A stretch of 64,000 nucleotides of DNA from Larus michahellis (GCF_964199755.1 NC_133910.1:14020711-14084710); one strand, 5' to 3'; shown: positions 43,101 through 61,974, numbered from the stretch's first letter. Numbers and translations: made by a program. The notes: generated by a model not told the origin, from the sequence alone.

Positions 43101-44156
43101 CTCTTCAGCGGGGTGGGAGGTCCTGCAGCCATCCGAGCCTGCCGGAGGAGGCAGCTCTGCTGACTGCTTCCAGCCTAGAATCATAGAGTTGTTCTGGCTG
43201 GAAGAGACCTTTAAGATGATCAATTCCAACCACTAACCCAGCACTGCCACGCTACCAGTAAACCACGTCCCTCAGTACCACATCTTTTAAATACCTCTAG
43301 GCATGGCAACTCAACCACTTCCCCGGGCGGCCTGTTCCAAGGCTTGATAACCCTTTCAGTGGAAAATTTTTTCCTAATGTCCAATCTAAACCTCCCCTAG
43401 CACAATTTGAGGCCGTTTCCTCTTGTCCCATCGCCTGTTCCTTGGGAGAAGGGATTGACCCCCCCGGCTACCCCCTCCTTTCAGGGAGTTGTAGGGAGCA
43501 AGTTGTAGGGAGCACCATCCAGTTTAACCCCCCCGCGCTGGCAGTGCCACCGTGCCAGGACACCAACGTGCTTTTAGGAAGGCCATAAGCGCTCCAGATT
43601 GGACCGGGACACACAGGCCCAGCGGCCAGACAGCAGGCCACCCTCTTCCTCCTCCTCCTCCATGCACGTTACCTCTGTGATCCTCCCGACCACGATATCG
43701 CCGACTTCGCCGTTGTACCTGTCAGCGGGACAAGAGAGCGCAGCCCGTCAAACGCCTCATACTCCCCAGAGCACGGCCCAGTCCTCGCCCGGCGCAGACG
43801 GACGCATTCACCCTCCTCGCACAGGCAAGGTGGCCCAGGCTCACCTGGTCTTCAGCGCTTTGACGCACACCAGCTTGTTCACCCTCTCCACGGCGCCGGC
43901 CACCGAGGCGATGAGCTTCTCCTCCTCCACGTAGGTGCCGTGGCCCCTGCGCAGAGAGTGGCCGCCTGAAGAGAACCCGAGGTCGGCCCCGCCGACCCGC
44001 CCCGCCGCCTCCCCTCCGCCGCTGCCCCTACCTCATGTATCCCGTGTCCGTGGTGATCGTGTCCCCCGGCGCCACCAGGTGCTTCTCGCCACCCCGGGGC
44101 GCGCTCGGCACCACAGCTTTGCGGGCCACCGGCAGCCGCATGCTGACAGCCGCCAT
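40049..44156 (-). CDS. EXOSC2: EXOSC2, exosome complex component RRP4 (nine coding exons)
   Basis: RRP4 is one of the three cap subunits of the 9-subunit RNA exosome core, which threads RNA to the 3'-5' nucleases in nucleus and cytoplasm for rRNA processing and RNA decay. Coding exons (high to low): 44,156-44,032; 43,946-43,845; 43,718-43,673; 43,040-42,951; 42,618-42,553; 42,422-42,354; 41,492-41,316; 41,146-41,018; 40,129-40,049. They join in frame to 885 bases, 294 residues plus TAG, against 293 in human. The N-terminal domain spans about residues 1-75 (GDTITTDTG motif), the S1 RNA-binding domain about 77-165, and the KH-like domain about 167-294 with the GXXG loop GNNG at 199-202. Introns are GT-AG; intron 5 is U12-type. 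Gly31 and Gly199 correspond to human Gly30 and Gly198, positions I recall as disease-associated; both are intact. The start was chosen because MRLPVARK follows closely, as in human. Confidence 0.97.
41018..41146 (-). CDS. EXOSC2: EXOSC2 coding exon 8
   Basis: Encodes residues 226-268 ([16 protein letters not shown] through SLPHQ), the helical part of the KH-like domain. Acceptor CTCAG, donor GTACAG, phase 0 at both ends. Confidence 0.96.
41316..41492 (-). CDS. EXOSC2: EXOSC2 coding exon 7
   Basis: Encodes residues 167-225, running from the end of the S1 domain into the KH-like domain. It includes [15 protein letters not shown] and the [13 protein letters not shown] loop region. Acceptor GTCAG, donor GTGAGG, phase 0. 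Confidence 0.97.
42354..42422 (-). CDS. EXOSC2: EXOSC2 coding exon 6
   Basis: Encodes residues 144-166 ([17 protein letters not shown] and SLKYGK), the last strands of the S1 domain. The acceptor GACAG closes the U12-type intron; the donor is a strong GTAAGT. Phase 0. Confidence 0.95.
42423..42552 (-). other. EXOSC2: EXOSC2 intron 5, U12-type (minor spliceosome)
   Basis: On the minus strand this 130-bp intron starts GTATCCTT, a perfect match to the U12 5' splice-site consensus. A branch-site-like TTTCCTTAAG lies about a dozen bases before the terminal AG, with no usual U2 polypyrimidine tract. Only this donor keeps the conserved reading frame (DLIS, then AEVQ). Confidence 0.88.
42553..42618 (-). 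CDS. EXOSC2: EXOSC2 coding exon 5
   Basis: Encodes residues 122-143 ([19 protein letters not shown] through LIS) in the S1 domain. It ends at the U12-type donor. A degenerate copy of most of this exon plus the adjoining intron is at 44,582-44,758. Confidence 0.95.
42951..43040 (-). CDS. EXOSC2: EXOSC2 coding exon 4
   Basis: Encodes residues 92-121 ([17 protein letters not shown] through NLPGGEL), the core of the S1 domain, essentially identical to human as remembered. Acceptor TCCAG after a T-rich tract, donor GTGAGT, phase 0. Confidence 0.97.
43176..43520 (-). mobile_element. CR1 LINE 3' fragment
   Basis: On the minus strand the sequence ends CTCTATGATTCTA, the characteristic CR1 3' terminus. 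The body matches familiar CR1 3'-UTR phrases, including the complements of GGCTGGAAGAGACCTTTAAGATGATC and CAGTGGAAAATTTTTTCCTAATGTCC regions. It is truncated at its 5' side, as is usual for CR1, and lies in EXOSC2 intron 3 in the sense orientation of the gene. A perfect 14-bp tandem duplication is at 43,487-43,514 inside it. CR1 is the dominant interspersed repeat of birds and other sauropsids. Confidence 0.92.
43673..43718 (-). CDS. EXOSC2: EXOSC2 coding exon 3
   Basis: A 46-base microexon completing Arg76 and encoding [15 protein letters not shown] (residues 77-91), the first S1 strands. Acceptor GACAG, donor GTAACG. Too small for ORF detection; fixed by phase and the conserved peptide. Confidence 0.96.
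43845..43946 (-). CDS. EXOSC2: EXOSC2 coding exon 2
   Basis: Completes Arg42 and encodes residues 43-75 ([17 protein letters not shown] through VKALKT) of the N-terminal domain, ending in the split codon for Arg76. Acceptor GCGCAG, donor GTGAGC. Confidence 0.96.
44032..44156 (-). CDS. EXOSC2: EXOSC2 coding exon 1
   Basis: Encodes residues 1-41 and two bases of Arg42: [13 protein letters not shown] through [11 protein letters not shown]. Donor GTAGGG; intron 1 is only 85 bp. The start codon is embedded in CAAGATGGCGGC. An in-frame upstream ATG at 44,318 would add 54 residues of low-complexity, Pro/Arg-rich sequence and is not favoured. Confidence 0.95.
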
Positions 44157-44400
44157 CTTGAGTGCGGGCGGCGGGGCGCCGGCGGGCCCCTCTGCAGGCG
44201 CCTTCCGCCCGCCATCTTGGCTGCTGGCGAGAAGGGGCCTGAAGCGCCGGCGCCGCCATTTTGAGTGAGGGCGGCGGTGATGGGAAGGGGGGGGGTGGTG
44301 AGGCTGCCGGACGGCCATTTTGGTTCCTGGCAGGAAAGGGAGTCGTGGGCTTCACTGCTTTGGGATCCAAAGGGAGAGAGCGGCCATGTTTAGTGTGGGC
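44149..44400 (-). promoter_or_regulatory. EXOSC2: EXOSC2 CpG-island promoter with a YY1-motif array and TISU start
   Basis: CCAT(C/T)TT-type YY1 cores occur at about 44,153-44,160, 44,213-44,220, 44,256-44,263 and 44,314-44,323, with a weaker one near 44,382. The first overlaps the start codon and matches the TISU consensus, which drives translation from very short 5' UTRs. A 26-bp imperfect direct repeat (44,149-44,174 and 44,252-44,277, two mismatches) carries two of the sites. I saw no TATA box. The CpG island spans roughly 43,600-44,320. Confidence 0.8.
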
Positions 44401-44446
44401 AAGGTGCCTCAGTACCGGGGGGCGTACGGCAAGACGGCGCTCAGGC

Positions 44447-44491
44447 TGGGCTTAAACATCTCGGAGGGACGAGGAATTTACCCCTTCCCCT
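44447..44491. repeat. Direct repeat, copy 1, upstream of EXOSC2
   Basis: Shares the core CTTAAACATCTC followed by GGGACGAGGAATT and a pyrimidine-rich end with 44,927-44,980, same orientation. The two copies bracket the exon-5 relic. Origin unknown. Confidence 0.75.
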
Positions 44492-44581
44492 GGCAAAGCT
44501 GTTGCAAATAATGCGTTTGTGTGGAATTTTTATTCATTTAATTCAAACAGAAGTTAGGCTCTCAGAGCTGCTGAGAAAATA

Positions 44582-44758
44582 CAGCAGAGAGTCACTCATC
44601 ACAAACTTGCCTTCTGCTGATCTCCGAAATGCGCAATGCAAGAAAAGTTGTTTGTAGCTCAAAAGGAGGAAACACCAGTTAATACCTACGTTGCGGGGGT
44701 CCTTAGGATGCCATGCAAAACGCAATCTGGTTGCCAAAGGACGGACAGGCAGACTAGC
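44582..44758 (-). pseudogene. Degenerate duplicate of EXOSC2 exon 5 and adjoining intron 4
   Basis: About 177 bp aligning collinearly by eye with 42,571-42,755, same orientation, at roughly 80-85% identity with small gaps. It includes a relic of exon 5: the minus strand still reads RRSAEGKFVMSDS where the exon reads [14 protein letters not shown] deletion of about six bases removes the splice acceptor. It lies about 430 bp upstream of the EXOSC2 start, so it is not in the normal transcript. The copy includes intron sequence, so it is a DNA-level duplication, not a retrocopy. Confidence 0.85.
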
Positions 44759-44926
44759 CTGGAAAAAGAAGCCGGCGATGACCTTCAGTGAACGCTTTGC
44801 TTCCTCGGGACCAAAATCAAATGTTATTCTTTCAAGCAAGACCTGTAGCCCATCACAGCTGAAGGACGACCATTAATCCATGGAAGATATCAAAGGATAT
44901 CAGCAGCTGTCACTTCAATCAGAGAC

Positions 44927-44980
44927 TTGGCTTAAACATCTCCAAGGGACGAGGAATTCGCCCCTCGCTCCTTTACCTGG
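44927..44980. repeat. Direct repeat, copy 2, upstream of EXOSC2
   Basis: Second copy of 44,447-44,491, with the same CTTAAACATCTC and GGGACGAGGAATT cores and a small insertion near the end. Confidence 0.75.
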
Positions 44981-45234
44981 AGGCAGGGAGGTACCAGGCC
45001 AATACCACCCTCTCCTGCCCTCGCCCCTTCTCCTCCAGACCTGCAAAAGGGCTTGTTTTTTCCCAAAGCTGATCTTTCCTCTTCCCAGCTGAACCAGTTT
45101 GGTCCAGCAGACGATGCTACATCTCTTTATTCACCTTGTGCTACTCCAAACACTCACTCCTCTCAGCTGCTACATCCTTCCCCCGGCACACAGCAAAATA
45201 AAGACCTCCAAACTATCCATCTTCTAAATGATAA

Positions 45235-46464
45235 ATGTTCCAAGTAATTTTTATTTAGAATACAAGAGAGAGGTACAAATGTATTTACACTGTGTACATA
45301 TACAATCAAATAATATATAATATCAAAGTTTTGTAAATAATGTTTACATAAATATTTACAAAGTTAAAGTGACAGTTGTTTTTGTTTTTTTTTTTTTTTT
45401 TCTGGAAGTAAAACACAGTTTGTGAGAACTTTATACATCTTAGACTTATAATTAATATTAGAATACCTTCTTTTAAGCTTTATGATACACAGCCCTCCTC
45501 TCGCGTGTGGCAGGACTCCAGAGGGCGCCTAGACTTGTCCTTGGGGACAGAGCTGGCCCAGGGACGGGGTTTCTCTGTCCCCAGAGGCCAGGAGAAGCAA
45601 CAGCCGAAGTGTTCCATTCCTCACGGCTGCGGGGAGCGACGGAGAGCGATGGGCCCCCCACAAAACCTGCCCATGCATGGGCATTTCCAGCTGGCATGTC
45701 GTGCTGGGGGCGTCACCGTGGCTTGTGGCCTGTCCCCTCTGCCCGTGGCATTGCTCAGGAGGCATTGGGCAAACCCCACCACACGGCTCAGGCTGGAGGA
45801 GGGCAGACGAGGGGATTTGGGGGGAAAAATGGGATCATTTTCTAAATCAGGGCTCCCGAGGAGGGAAATGTGTCCCTTGGAATGAGCCACCAGGGCCAAA
45901 GCTGCCCCTGGTGTAAAGAGGCATGGACAGGCTGCCCGTGACAGGGCTGTGCCAGCCTCTCAACGGGGCACATGTCTCAGCTGGACACTCGCTGGAGCAG
46001 AGGAGGAGGGAGAAGAGCAATATTTCTTTCCATCAAATTATCTGTAAAACCCAGGCGTGACTCACCCAGGCCCAGCTTTTCGGCTGCCCCAGCCCTCCCC
46101 TTGTGCGCTGGCAAACCCCCGCCAGATGTCCCGCTGTGTTCCCTCACCCCTCTCTCTCCTCCTGCCAGCCTGGGGACCAGCAGCACCCCCCTACACCACA
46201 TGTCCCTGGGGAGCATGGTGCAGCTGCACCGGGATCTTGCAGAGCTGAGGGGAGAAGCGGGTGTCCACCCCCCGGTCTCCACACAGCCTGCCGAACCCCA
46301 CGCAAACGGCGATGCCCCAAAAATAAACCAGCAACCCCACACACTTCAACACACAAAGCAGCCCCTGCCTCTGCCCCCCAGCTCTGCCAAGGACCAACCC
46401 CCCACCCCAGTTCATTGCATGTCTCAACACCAGTCTTCACTGTCCAAAAACCCATTGCGGGGCT
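45235..46464 (-). other. PRDM12: PRDM12 3' UTR (inferred)
   Basis: Runs from the stop codon to just past the AATAAA on the minus strand. Its distal part (about 45,235-45,480) is very AT-rich, with ATTTA-type motifs and a poly-T tract near 45,380-45,400. The proximal part is GC-rich. It holds a perfect 14-bp palindrome at 45,669-45,682 and one arm of an inverted repeat (45,793-45,827). The transcript end is inferred, not seen. Confidence 0.6.
45250..45255 (-). terminator. PRDM12: PRDM12 polyadenylation signal (AATAAA on minus strand)
   Basis: TTTATT on the plus strand gives AATAAA on the minus strand, 1.2 kb after the PRDM12 stop and at the end of an AT-rich UTR-like stretch. Cleavage would fall near 45,230. 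Confidence 0.65.
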
Positions 46465-55729
<9,265 letters not shown>

Positions 55730-56446
55730 CTAGAGCGGCCCCCACAAATTCAGTGCTCCCCTCCCTCGGGGCCCGCAGCTTTGCCGGCTCAGCAAAGGGT
55801 TAACCTTTCCTGGATTTAAACCCAATCCTGCTGTGTCGGAGCTTAGAGCCCTCTCCTTAGCCTTGTTCTTTTGATTTTCATGGGGACGAAGGGCTGTAAA
55901 AGGGCTGGGGGGGAAGGATGGGCCCCCAAATTCCTCAAGCACTCAAAGGCCGGCCGCTGCGCTCCAAACGCCGGGGCAGCCCCGCGGGGTCCAAACCCTG
56001 CCCGGAGAAGGAGCCGGGCACAGCCAGATCCCGCCGCCCCGGGTGTGTATTTTATAGGGTGAGGCGCTCGGGCGGCTCTTCCCCTTGGCAGCGCTGCCTG
56101 GCGAAAGTGATGTTACAACCCAGGTGCAATTATTCCCATTAATCCACTCAAGAAAAGGCGCAAATGTCAGGAATCAACCCAAACCCGCAGTTACTGAGGG
56201 TGTTTGCCCGGAGAGAGGCAGCGCTGCCCTGGAAAGGGGAGGTGAATAACCTGCCAGGCTTTGGGTTTGGGTTTAATGTATGTAAAAATAAGTTTATTTT
56301 GTTTTTCTGGACTTTGGCTATAGGACCCGGCAGCCGACGCGGCATGTGAATATTTCAGCTTTGCTAAATTTAACGCATCAGGTGGAAAGCTTTCACAACA
56401 CACGTCTTCCTCCGGCCGCCGAGGCAAACGATCACCTCGGATTGCC

Positions 56447-56531
56447 TTTTTTCTTTTTTTTCTTTTTTTTCTTTTTTTTCCTTTTTTTCCCCTTCACAGG
56501 AAACACATCAACCCTCAAATTATCCCGGGGA

Positions 56532-56564
<33 letters not shown>
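56447..56564. repeat. T-rich T8C tract and a 32-base poly-A run
   Basis: A (T7-9 C)-type pyrimidine tract at 56,447-56,492, then about 40 bp of unique sequence, then 32 consecutive A (56,533-56,564). Simple-sequence DNA; no retroposon body identified. Confidence 0.9.
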
Positions 56565-56566
<2 letters not shown>

Positions 56567-56847
56567 TGCTCTTAAAAGCCCCGCGACTCCCGTACGGGCT
56601 GCGCTGCAGCCGCGGTCCCGGCTGCGGGGACTCGGGGGTGCGAGGGGTTCGCGGCGGGGGGGGTGGCTGGAAAAAGGTGGGGAAAAAAAATCCTTCCATT
56701 TTTTTAGTGGTTTTAAATATCCCCAGCTGTTTCCCAAAGCTTCTTCCCCGTCCTAGGAAGGTGCTTTGGTGTGTGTCCCCCCCCTCCTCGTTTCTCTTTT
56801 TTAATATCGCAGCTATCCCTCCTTTTTAACATTTAAGAGGAAACAAG

Positions 56848-57003
56848 TTTAATATTCATGGCTGTTAATAGAGAAGGGCCATTATCGCCGCCCCATTGTT
56901 CTGAGCCCCGCACAATGCTGCTTGTATTTTCATGTGTATATTCCCAAAGTTCCTTCTGAGCGTTTAGTGAGCACTTTAATATTCATGGGTGTTAATAGAG
57001 AAG
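56848..57003. promoter_or_regulatory. Pair of 29-bp elements upstream of PRDM12
   Basis: Two copies, 56,848-56,876 and 56,975-57,003, in the same orientation and differing at one base. The halves are TTTAATATTCATGG and TGTTAATAGAGAAG, joined by a variable base. Sequence between and around them is not repeated. Two sharp copies of an AT-rich, homeodomain/POU-like word suggest paired transcription-factor sites; function is inferred. Confidence 0.6.
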
Positions 57004-57540
57004 CCCTCAGTATATTGGCATATTGTTGGGAGGTGTACATATTGGTCTGACTTTGAATAGCCACAGTCCTCTTTTCTTTTGCTCTGTTTTGCAGGGTTGA
57101 TGGGCCAGGAGTAAATGGGCATTTTTTCCCCCCCGTCTCCCCCTTACAGAGAGAACATCTTTATTCCAGTCCCAGACTTTCTGGTTTCCCATTCAGGACC
57201 CTCAGAAATAATGTCAGGCAGAAGAAAAGTGGAGCAAATCAATCTTTCATGGTCTTTTTGAGACCAATTTGACATCCATGGACTCTTCTTTTCTTTCACA
57301 GCCTACAAGGGGATGGTCAGGATCTGGACAAGGTTGGGGTCTGATGAGGGGAGACATGGGATCATAATGCAGCAAAGAGAGAAAAGAAAAGCAAAACAAG
57401 AAAAGATTGCAGGGATGGGGTGATGGAGGAAAAATGAGGGTGAATGACAGTGCAAGAAAGGAGATTAGAGCCCAGCAGCTGCTTTTTGGGGGGCGGGGGG
57501 GAGGGGGGAGCTCTCTCCCCTCTTCCAGCCCTTCGCATGA

Positions 57541-57735
57541 ATAGGATTTGAACAGAGCGGAGATTGATTTATAGTTATTGCAGTTGAACATTTATTGCTC
57601 TTAAAGAGTGGCGGGGAGAAAAGAGAGAAAAGGGGTTTGAAAAGCTCCTTTCTGTATTAAAGAGGTATCAAATGAAGACTGCTGAGATAATATACAGTGG
57701 CCAATGGGAATTTGATTTGCTTTAAAATTTAACTC
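57541..57735. promoter_or_regulatory. Candidate AT-rich regulatory island upstream of PRDM12
   Basis: Unique AT-rich sequence between GC-rich flanks, with TTGATTTATAG, ATCAAATGAAG, a CCAAT core and TTTAAAATTTAA. It resembles an enhancer-type conserved element. Conservation not tested. Confidence 0.35.
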
Positions 57736-58658
57736 TTGTGGGGCCGCCGCTGAGGGACGCGCCGGGGCCGGAGCCGCCGCTGCCCCGGGCCGCTGGCAGC
57801 CGCGATTCGCTTCTTCTCACCCTGCGAACTGCCCGGCGTTACCGCAAGGAATCTCCGGGCGGCTCCGGTGCGCGGCGGGGGAACGGCTACAGTCGATAAA
57901 TTATTATTATTTCTTCGTTATTACGATTTATTTTTTTTTTTCTGTAAGTGGGGGTGAAGGCAGACGGGATGCGGAGCTACGAAATAACCGGTGCAGGGAA
58001 GAGCCCTTTTCGGAGCTGAGTTTTCCTGCTCTAAAAGCGGAGGTTTCTCCTCCCCGGCAGCAGAAACGCGATCGCAGCCGAGTCCCCCCGGGCGCAGAAA
58101 GGAGCCCATTGTTCAATGGGGAGAAATACATTTTTAGCGGTGATTGAAAGGTCCCCTCTCGTTTGAACTCTAGAAGAAAGTCCCCTGGCAGGGAAGAGCA
58201 TCCCCCTCCCTCTGCCCCAACATCTGTTTGGAGCAATCCAGGCTCTAGGGCAGAGCCGGGCTCTGCCCCCTCCCAAAGTAATTAAAAAGATATTAGTTGA
58301 GCTGAGAAAAGTCCAGCGCAGCCCCTGATCCGGGGTGGTGGGGGTGTCTCACTAAAGACGTTTTTGGATTTGCCAGCGCTAATAGAAGGCGAAGGGACAC
58401 CAGGAGTGCGAGTTGAAAAGCCCCCCGTCCCCGGCCGCCCCGCGAAGCCCTGCCCGCTGCCCGGAGCCCTGGTGCGCGGGGCCGGCGCGGCGCGGAGCGG
58501 CCGACCCCATCCCCTGCCCCGTGCGCCCCGCCGAGCGCCGGGGGAAGGGGGGCGGCGGCGGGAGCCGGGCTGGGAGCCGAGGCGGTCAGGTGCTGCGGCC
58601 GCGTCCCCCGCACCTCCACGGGCTGCAAATGCCCCGACAGCCGGAGGGAAGGAGTGCG

Positions 58659-58729
58659 GCAGGAGGGATCACTGCACCCCTGCGGGCGCTGGGGGAACCG
58701 GGGCAGGAGGGATCATTGCACCCCTGCGG
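58659..58729. repeat. Two-copy 44-bp tandem repeat
   Basis: The unit starts GCAGGAGGGATCA and ends GCACCCCTGCGG. Copy 1 begins at 58,659 and copy 2 at 58,703, with almost no differences over the shared 27 bases. Located upstream of PRDM12. Confidence 0.85.
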
Positions 58730-61700
58730 CTGCCGCAGGAGCCAGGCGCCTCCGAAGTTGCTAAATGTGTCATTTATTAAAGCATTCAGGGGGCTTTTCT
58801 TTGGCGTTTGCTTGCAAACTCACAAAGGCCGAGCTGCTGTTTGGGGGTCTTTTCTGATGGAAAAAGGGCTCGGAGACCCCCGGCACAAAAGAAATCCTGG
58901 CAGTGCTTTCAATGGCCAGGACTCAATGAGGGGGACCCTGTGCGCAGCGGGCGGGGGCGAGGGGCCGCCCGGTGCTGCCTGAAAGGCAGGCCTGAATGTA
59001 ATGGGGAGATCTGCGTTTATTTGTTGGGATCACATTTAATTAGCTTAGTACAACCCTTGAAAGACAAAGGGACCTCAATCTGGATCCAATCTGAAGCTCG
59101 TTTGGAGAGCGAGGGCTCCTGGAAAAGTCAAAAGAGAGAAAGGAGAAAGAAAGGGGAGGCTGGGAGAGAAAGGGGCTGGGGGCCCAGCCAGGTGACTGGC
59201 ACGCGTGAAACAAGGGGGCCTTTTGGGCACAAGGCAGGGCTCAAAAGGGAGGGAGGAAAATAGCCTCTTCCTCAGGTTTTACCTACTTAAACCCCCTGAA
59301 GGGGCCAGAGCTGAAAAGCCTCAATAGGGTCTAAGGAGGCTGCAAAGCAAACAGCAGCACTGGAGAGGGGGCTCCGGCCCCGCTGCCGCAGCAGTTGGCA
59401 GCACTCGGTTATGGGAATGTGCCCAAATGTTACCTGCGCCCGGAACGCTCCCACCGCCGCTGCCACGGAGCAGGAGGTGCGGGGGGATGAGGGGATGCTG
59501 GTCCCCATGTCCCCCCACGTAGGGTGAACCCCCCGCCATGCACCTCCACCCATCCCTCTGGGGCCCGTGCTTCACCCCTGCCCCATCGCTTGGGGTGCTT
59601 CATCATGTGCCGATGGGGCCACAGGTGGCCAGGGGCACCGAGGGAGGGTCCCATGGGTGCACCACTTACTCTGGGGTAGCACCCAGTGTCCCCCATCCCT
59701 GTGCCGACACAGGGCACACACGGGTGGGTGGCACAGAGGGTGCGCTGCCACCTCCCCAGTGGCACAAAGGAGGAGAGCGGCGGTCCCCGAGGTGCCACAT
59801 CCACAGGATGGAGCTGAACGGACCCTCGTCTCCTTCCCAACCACACGCTGCCTGTCTGTCCCTGCCGTCCTCCGGCAGGGACTGGAGCAGTGGGGAGGGT
59901 TCAGGGTGCCCTGGGGCGGTGCTGGCCCCTCAGCAGGTGCCCGGCAGCTCCGGGCACGGGGGGTTTGGTGCGGTGAAGCCGTGACCCTCCTGGTGAGTGC
60001 TCCGGTGCTGAGCACTGCAGCCCCTCCGAACCAGGCGGGCTGATTGCTCTGCTCGGAAAAGGAGCTTTAGGGCATTATTTGCCTCCATTTCACTCTGTGG
60101 GAGGCCGCGGAGCCCAGCAGAGATGCTGAGTGCTCTCCCCTCCACTCTCACTCGCTTTCTTGGGTTTTTTTTCCCCTCCTTCCTTTTTTTTTTTAAGTAG
60201 TATTTCCAGGATTATTTTGGTGAGGGGGTCACGTCGCACAAAAACAAACAAAAGAGGAAATAAAAAAAATCACCTTCCCACCTGTGTCTGACTGCTTGGT
60301 GGGGCTCAGGCAGTCTTGAAATGAAACGTGATTGTGGCAAATCACAGCAGTAAGTCCTCGGCCGCCTCCGCGGTGCTGCAGCCCGGTGAGCGGAGCTGGT
60401 GGCATGGGACGGCTGGATGCCAGCGCCTGCCGAGGCAGCCCCGGCACTGCGGGCCCTCATCGAGCTGCTGGGAAACACTGGAAGGGTGTGTGAGAGGGTG
60501 TATGTGAGCCCCGTCGCTGGCCCCTGCCCCTCTCTCTGCTCCCCACGGGGGTTGGGATGGCGCCACACTCTCCGTGCCACTCCAGCGGTTCCGTACCCAT
60601 GGTCTGGCTGCAATGCGGGGGCTGCAGGAGCCGGCATTGGGAGGTGGCAGCTAAAGGCAGGCAGGACCAGGGTCCAAGGTGTCCAGCCCAGCCTCCTTGG
60701 ACTGTGGCCGGGCAGCATCCCCAGGGCCAGGGACAAGGGCAGGGATGAGCCCAGGAGGAGGTGGAGGTCAGGGATGGGTGCTGGGAGCAGGGATGCTCTG
60801 CAGACAGGTGACCCCGGCCGCGGGGACAGGCGGGAGAGATGAGCCCTCCCGTGGCTCCTGCCCTTTGCCAGCCCTATTCTCTCCAAAACAAACAGAGCAG
60901 CAGCCTCGGCCTCCCCGTGCAGTGACTCCGCGGCGACGAGGTTTGATATTCCCCGGTGAATGGCCGAAACAAGGAGCCCCGCCGGTCGGTGCAGCTCGCC
61001 GGGGCATGGCCACCGGTGAGTGACGGTTCGCACAAAGGGAAGGGACCGTCTAATCCCCCCAGACCGCGGCACCTGCACCCCGGCCCGGCCAGGATTAAAG
61101 GGGAGCAAGCCGGCCTCTGCGAAGATCAGAGGCGTCTTTATAGTGGCCTTGAAATAGGATTTCCTCAAGTGATAAGGGGCAGAGCAGGAAGATAATCTGG
61201 GGGGATTGTTGGTACCTGCCCCCACGTCAACTCCAGAGATGCTCCTTTGGGTCACCTGCCTCAAACCAGGTGCCCCAGACCTGGAGGGAGGTGACAGGGG
61301 GGATCTGGGCATCCCGATCCCCTCGTCCCAGGGGCGGATGGTCCCTCCCCGCCATCCCCCTCCACCTCCCGCCGAGGTCACGTCGAGACAAGGATGGGGC
61401 TCAGTGACCGCCCCCTCGCTGTCCTCGGCCCCGGGGGCTCTGTCCCCTCTCGCCAACCGACCGGGGAGCTGTGGCTGTTTCAACTCATCCTCACCTCACC
61501 CAGGTCCGGCGTCCCTCCTGTAAGCAGTTCCCCAGTGCCCGGTTTCTGCCGATTCCCAGCACAAAAAGTTGTGGAAAATTCCCTTTATGTCTTTTCCAGC
61601 AGAAACGCCCAGTCTGTGACGGGCACCCTGCACCGCTGCCACTCACAAATCCAGGGAAAAACCCTCCAAACCAGCCAAAGGAAGGCTAAACAGTTCCTTA

Positions 61701-61974
61701 TAAAGAATAAAACTCCCATGTGCTGCTTGACAGGATACACCGACACCTTTATCTGCACAGGAACAACCCGTCGCCGTGAGATCCCGATTCCTCGCCCCGC
61801 GCCACAACCCTGCAAGCACCAACAGCCCCTGAACCCCCCCCGAGAGTGAGACAGACCAAGGGGGGGTTTGCAGGAGCAGCAGCAGCGCAGGGGGGACCTC
61901 ACGAGCATCCCCATTGTGTCAAAAAGCTTCATGTTAAAGACCAAGAGCTCTCCCTCCAGCCACGCCACCCGTCA

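Noticed and set aside
44032-44318. Longer EXOSC2 start at the upstream in-frame ATG (44,318)
   Set aside because: The added 54 residues are Pro/Arg/His-rich, unlike any RRP4 N-terminus I know, while the ATG at 44,156 is a perfect TISU followed by the conserved MRLPVARK.
60212-61483. 423-codon minus-strand open frame upstream of PRDM12
   Set aside because: No recognisable domain, Pro/Arg/Gly-biased composition, GC-rich DNA in which stop codons are scarce, and no clear promoter or splice context.
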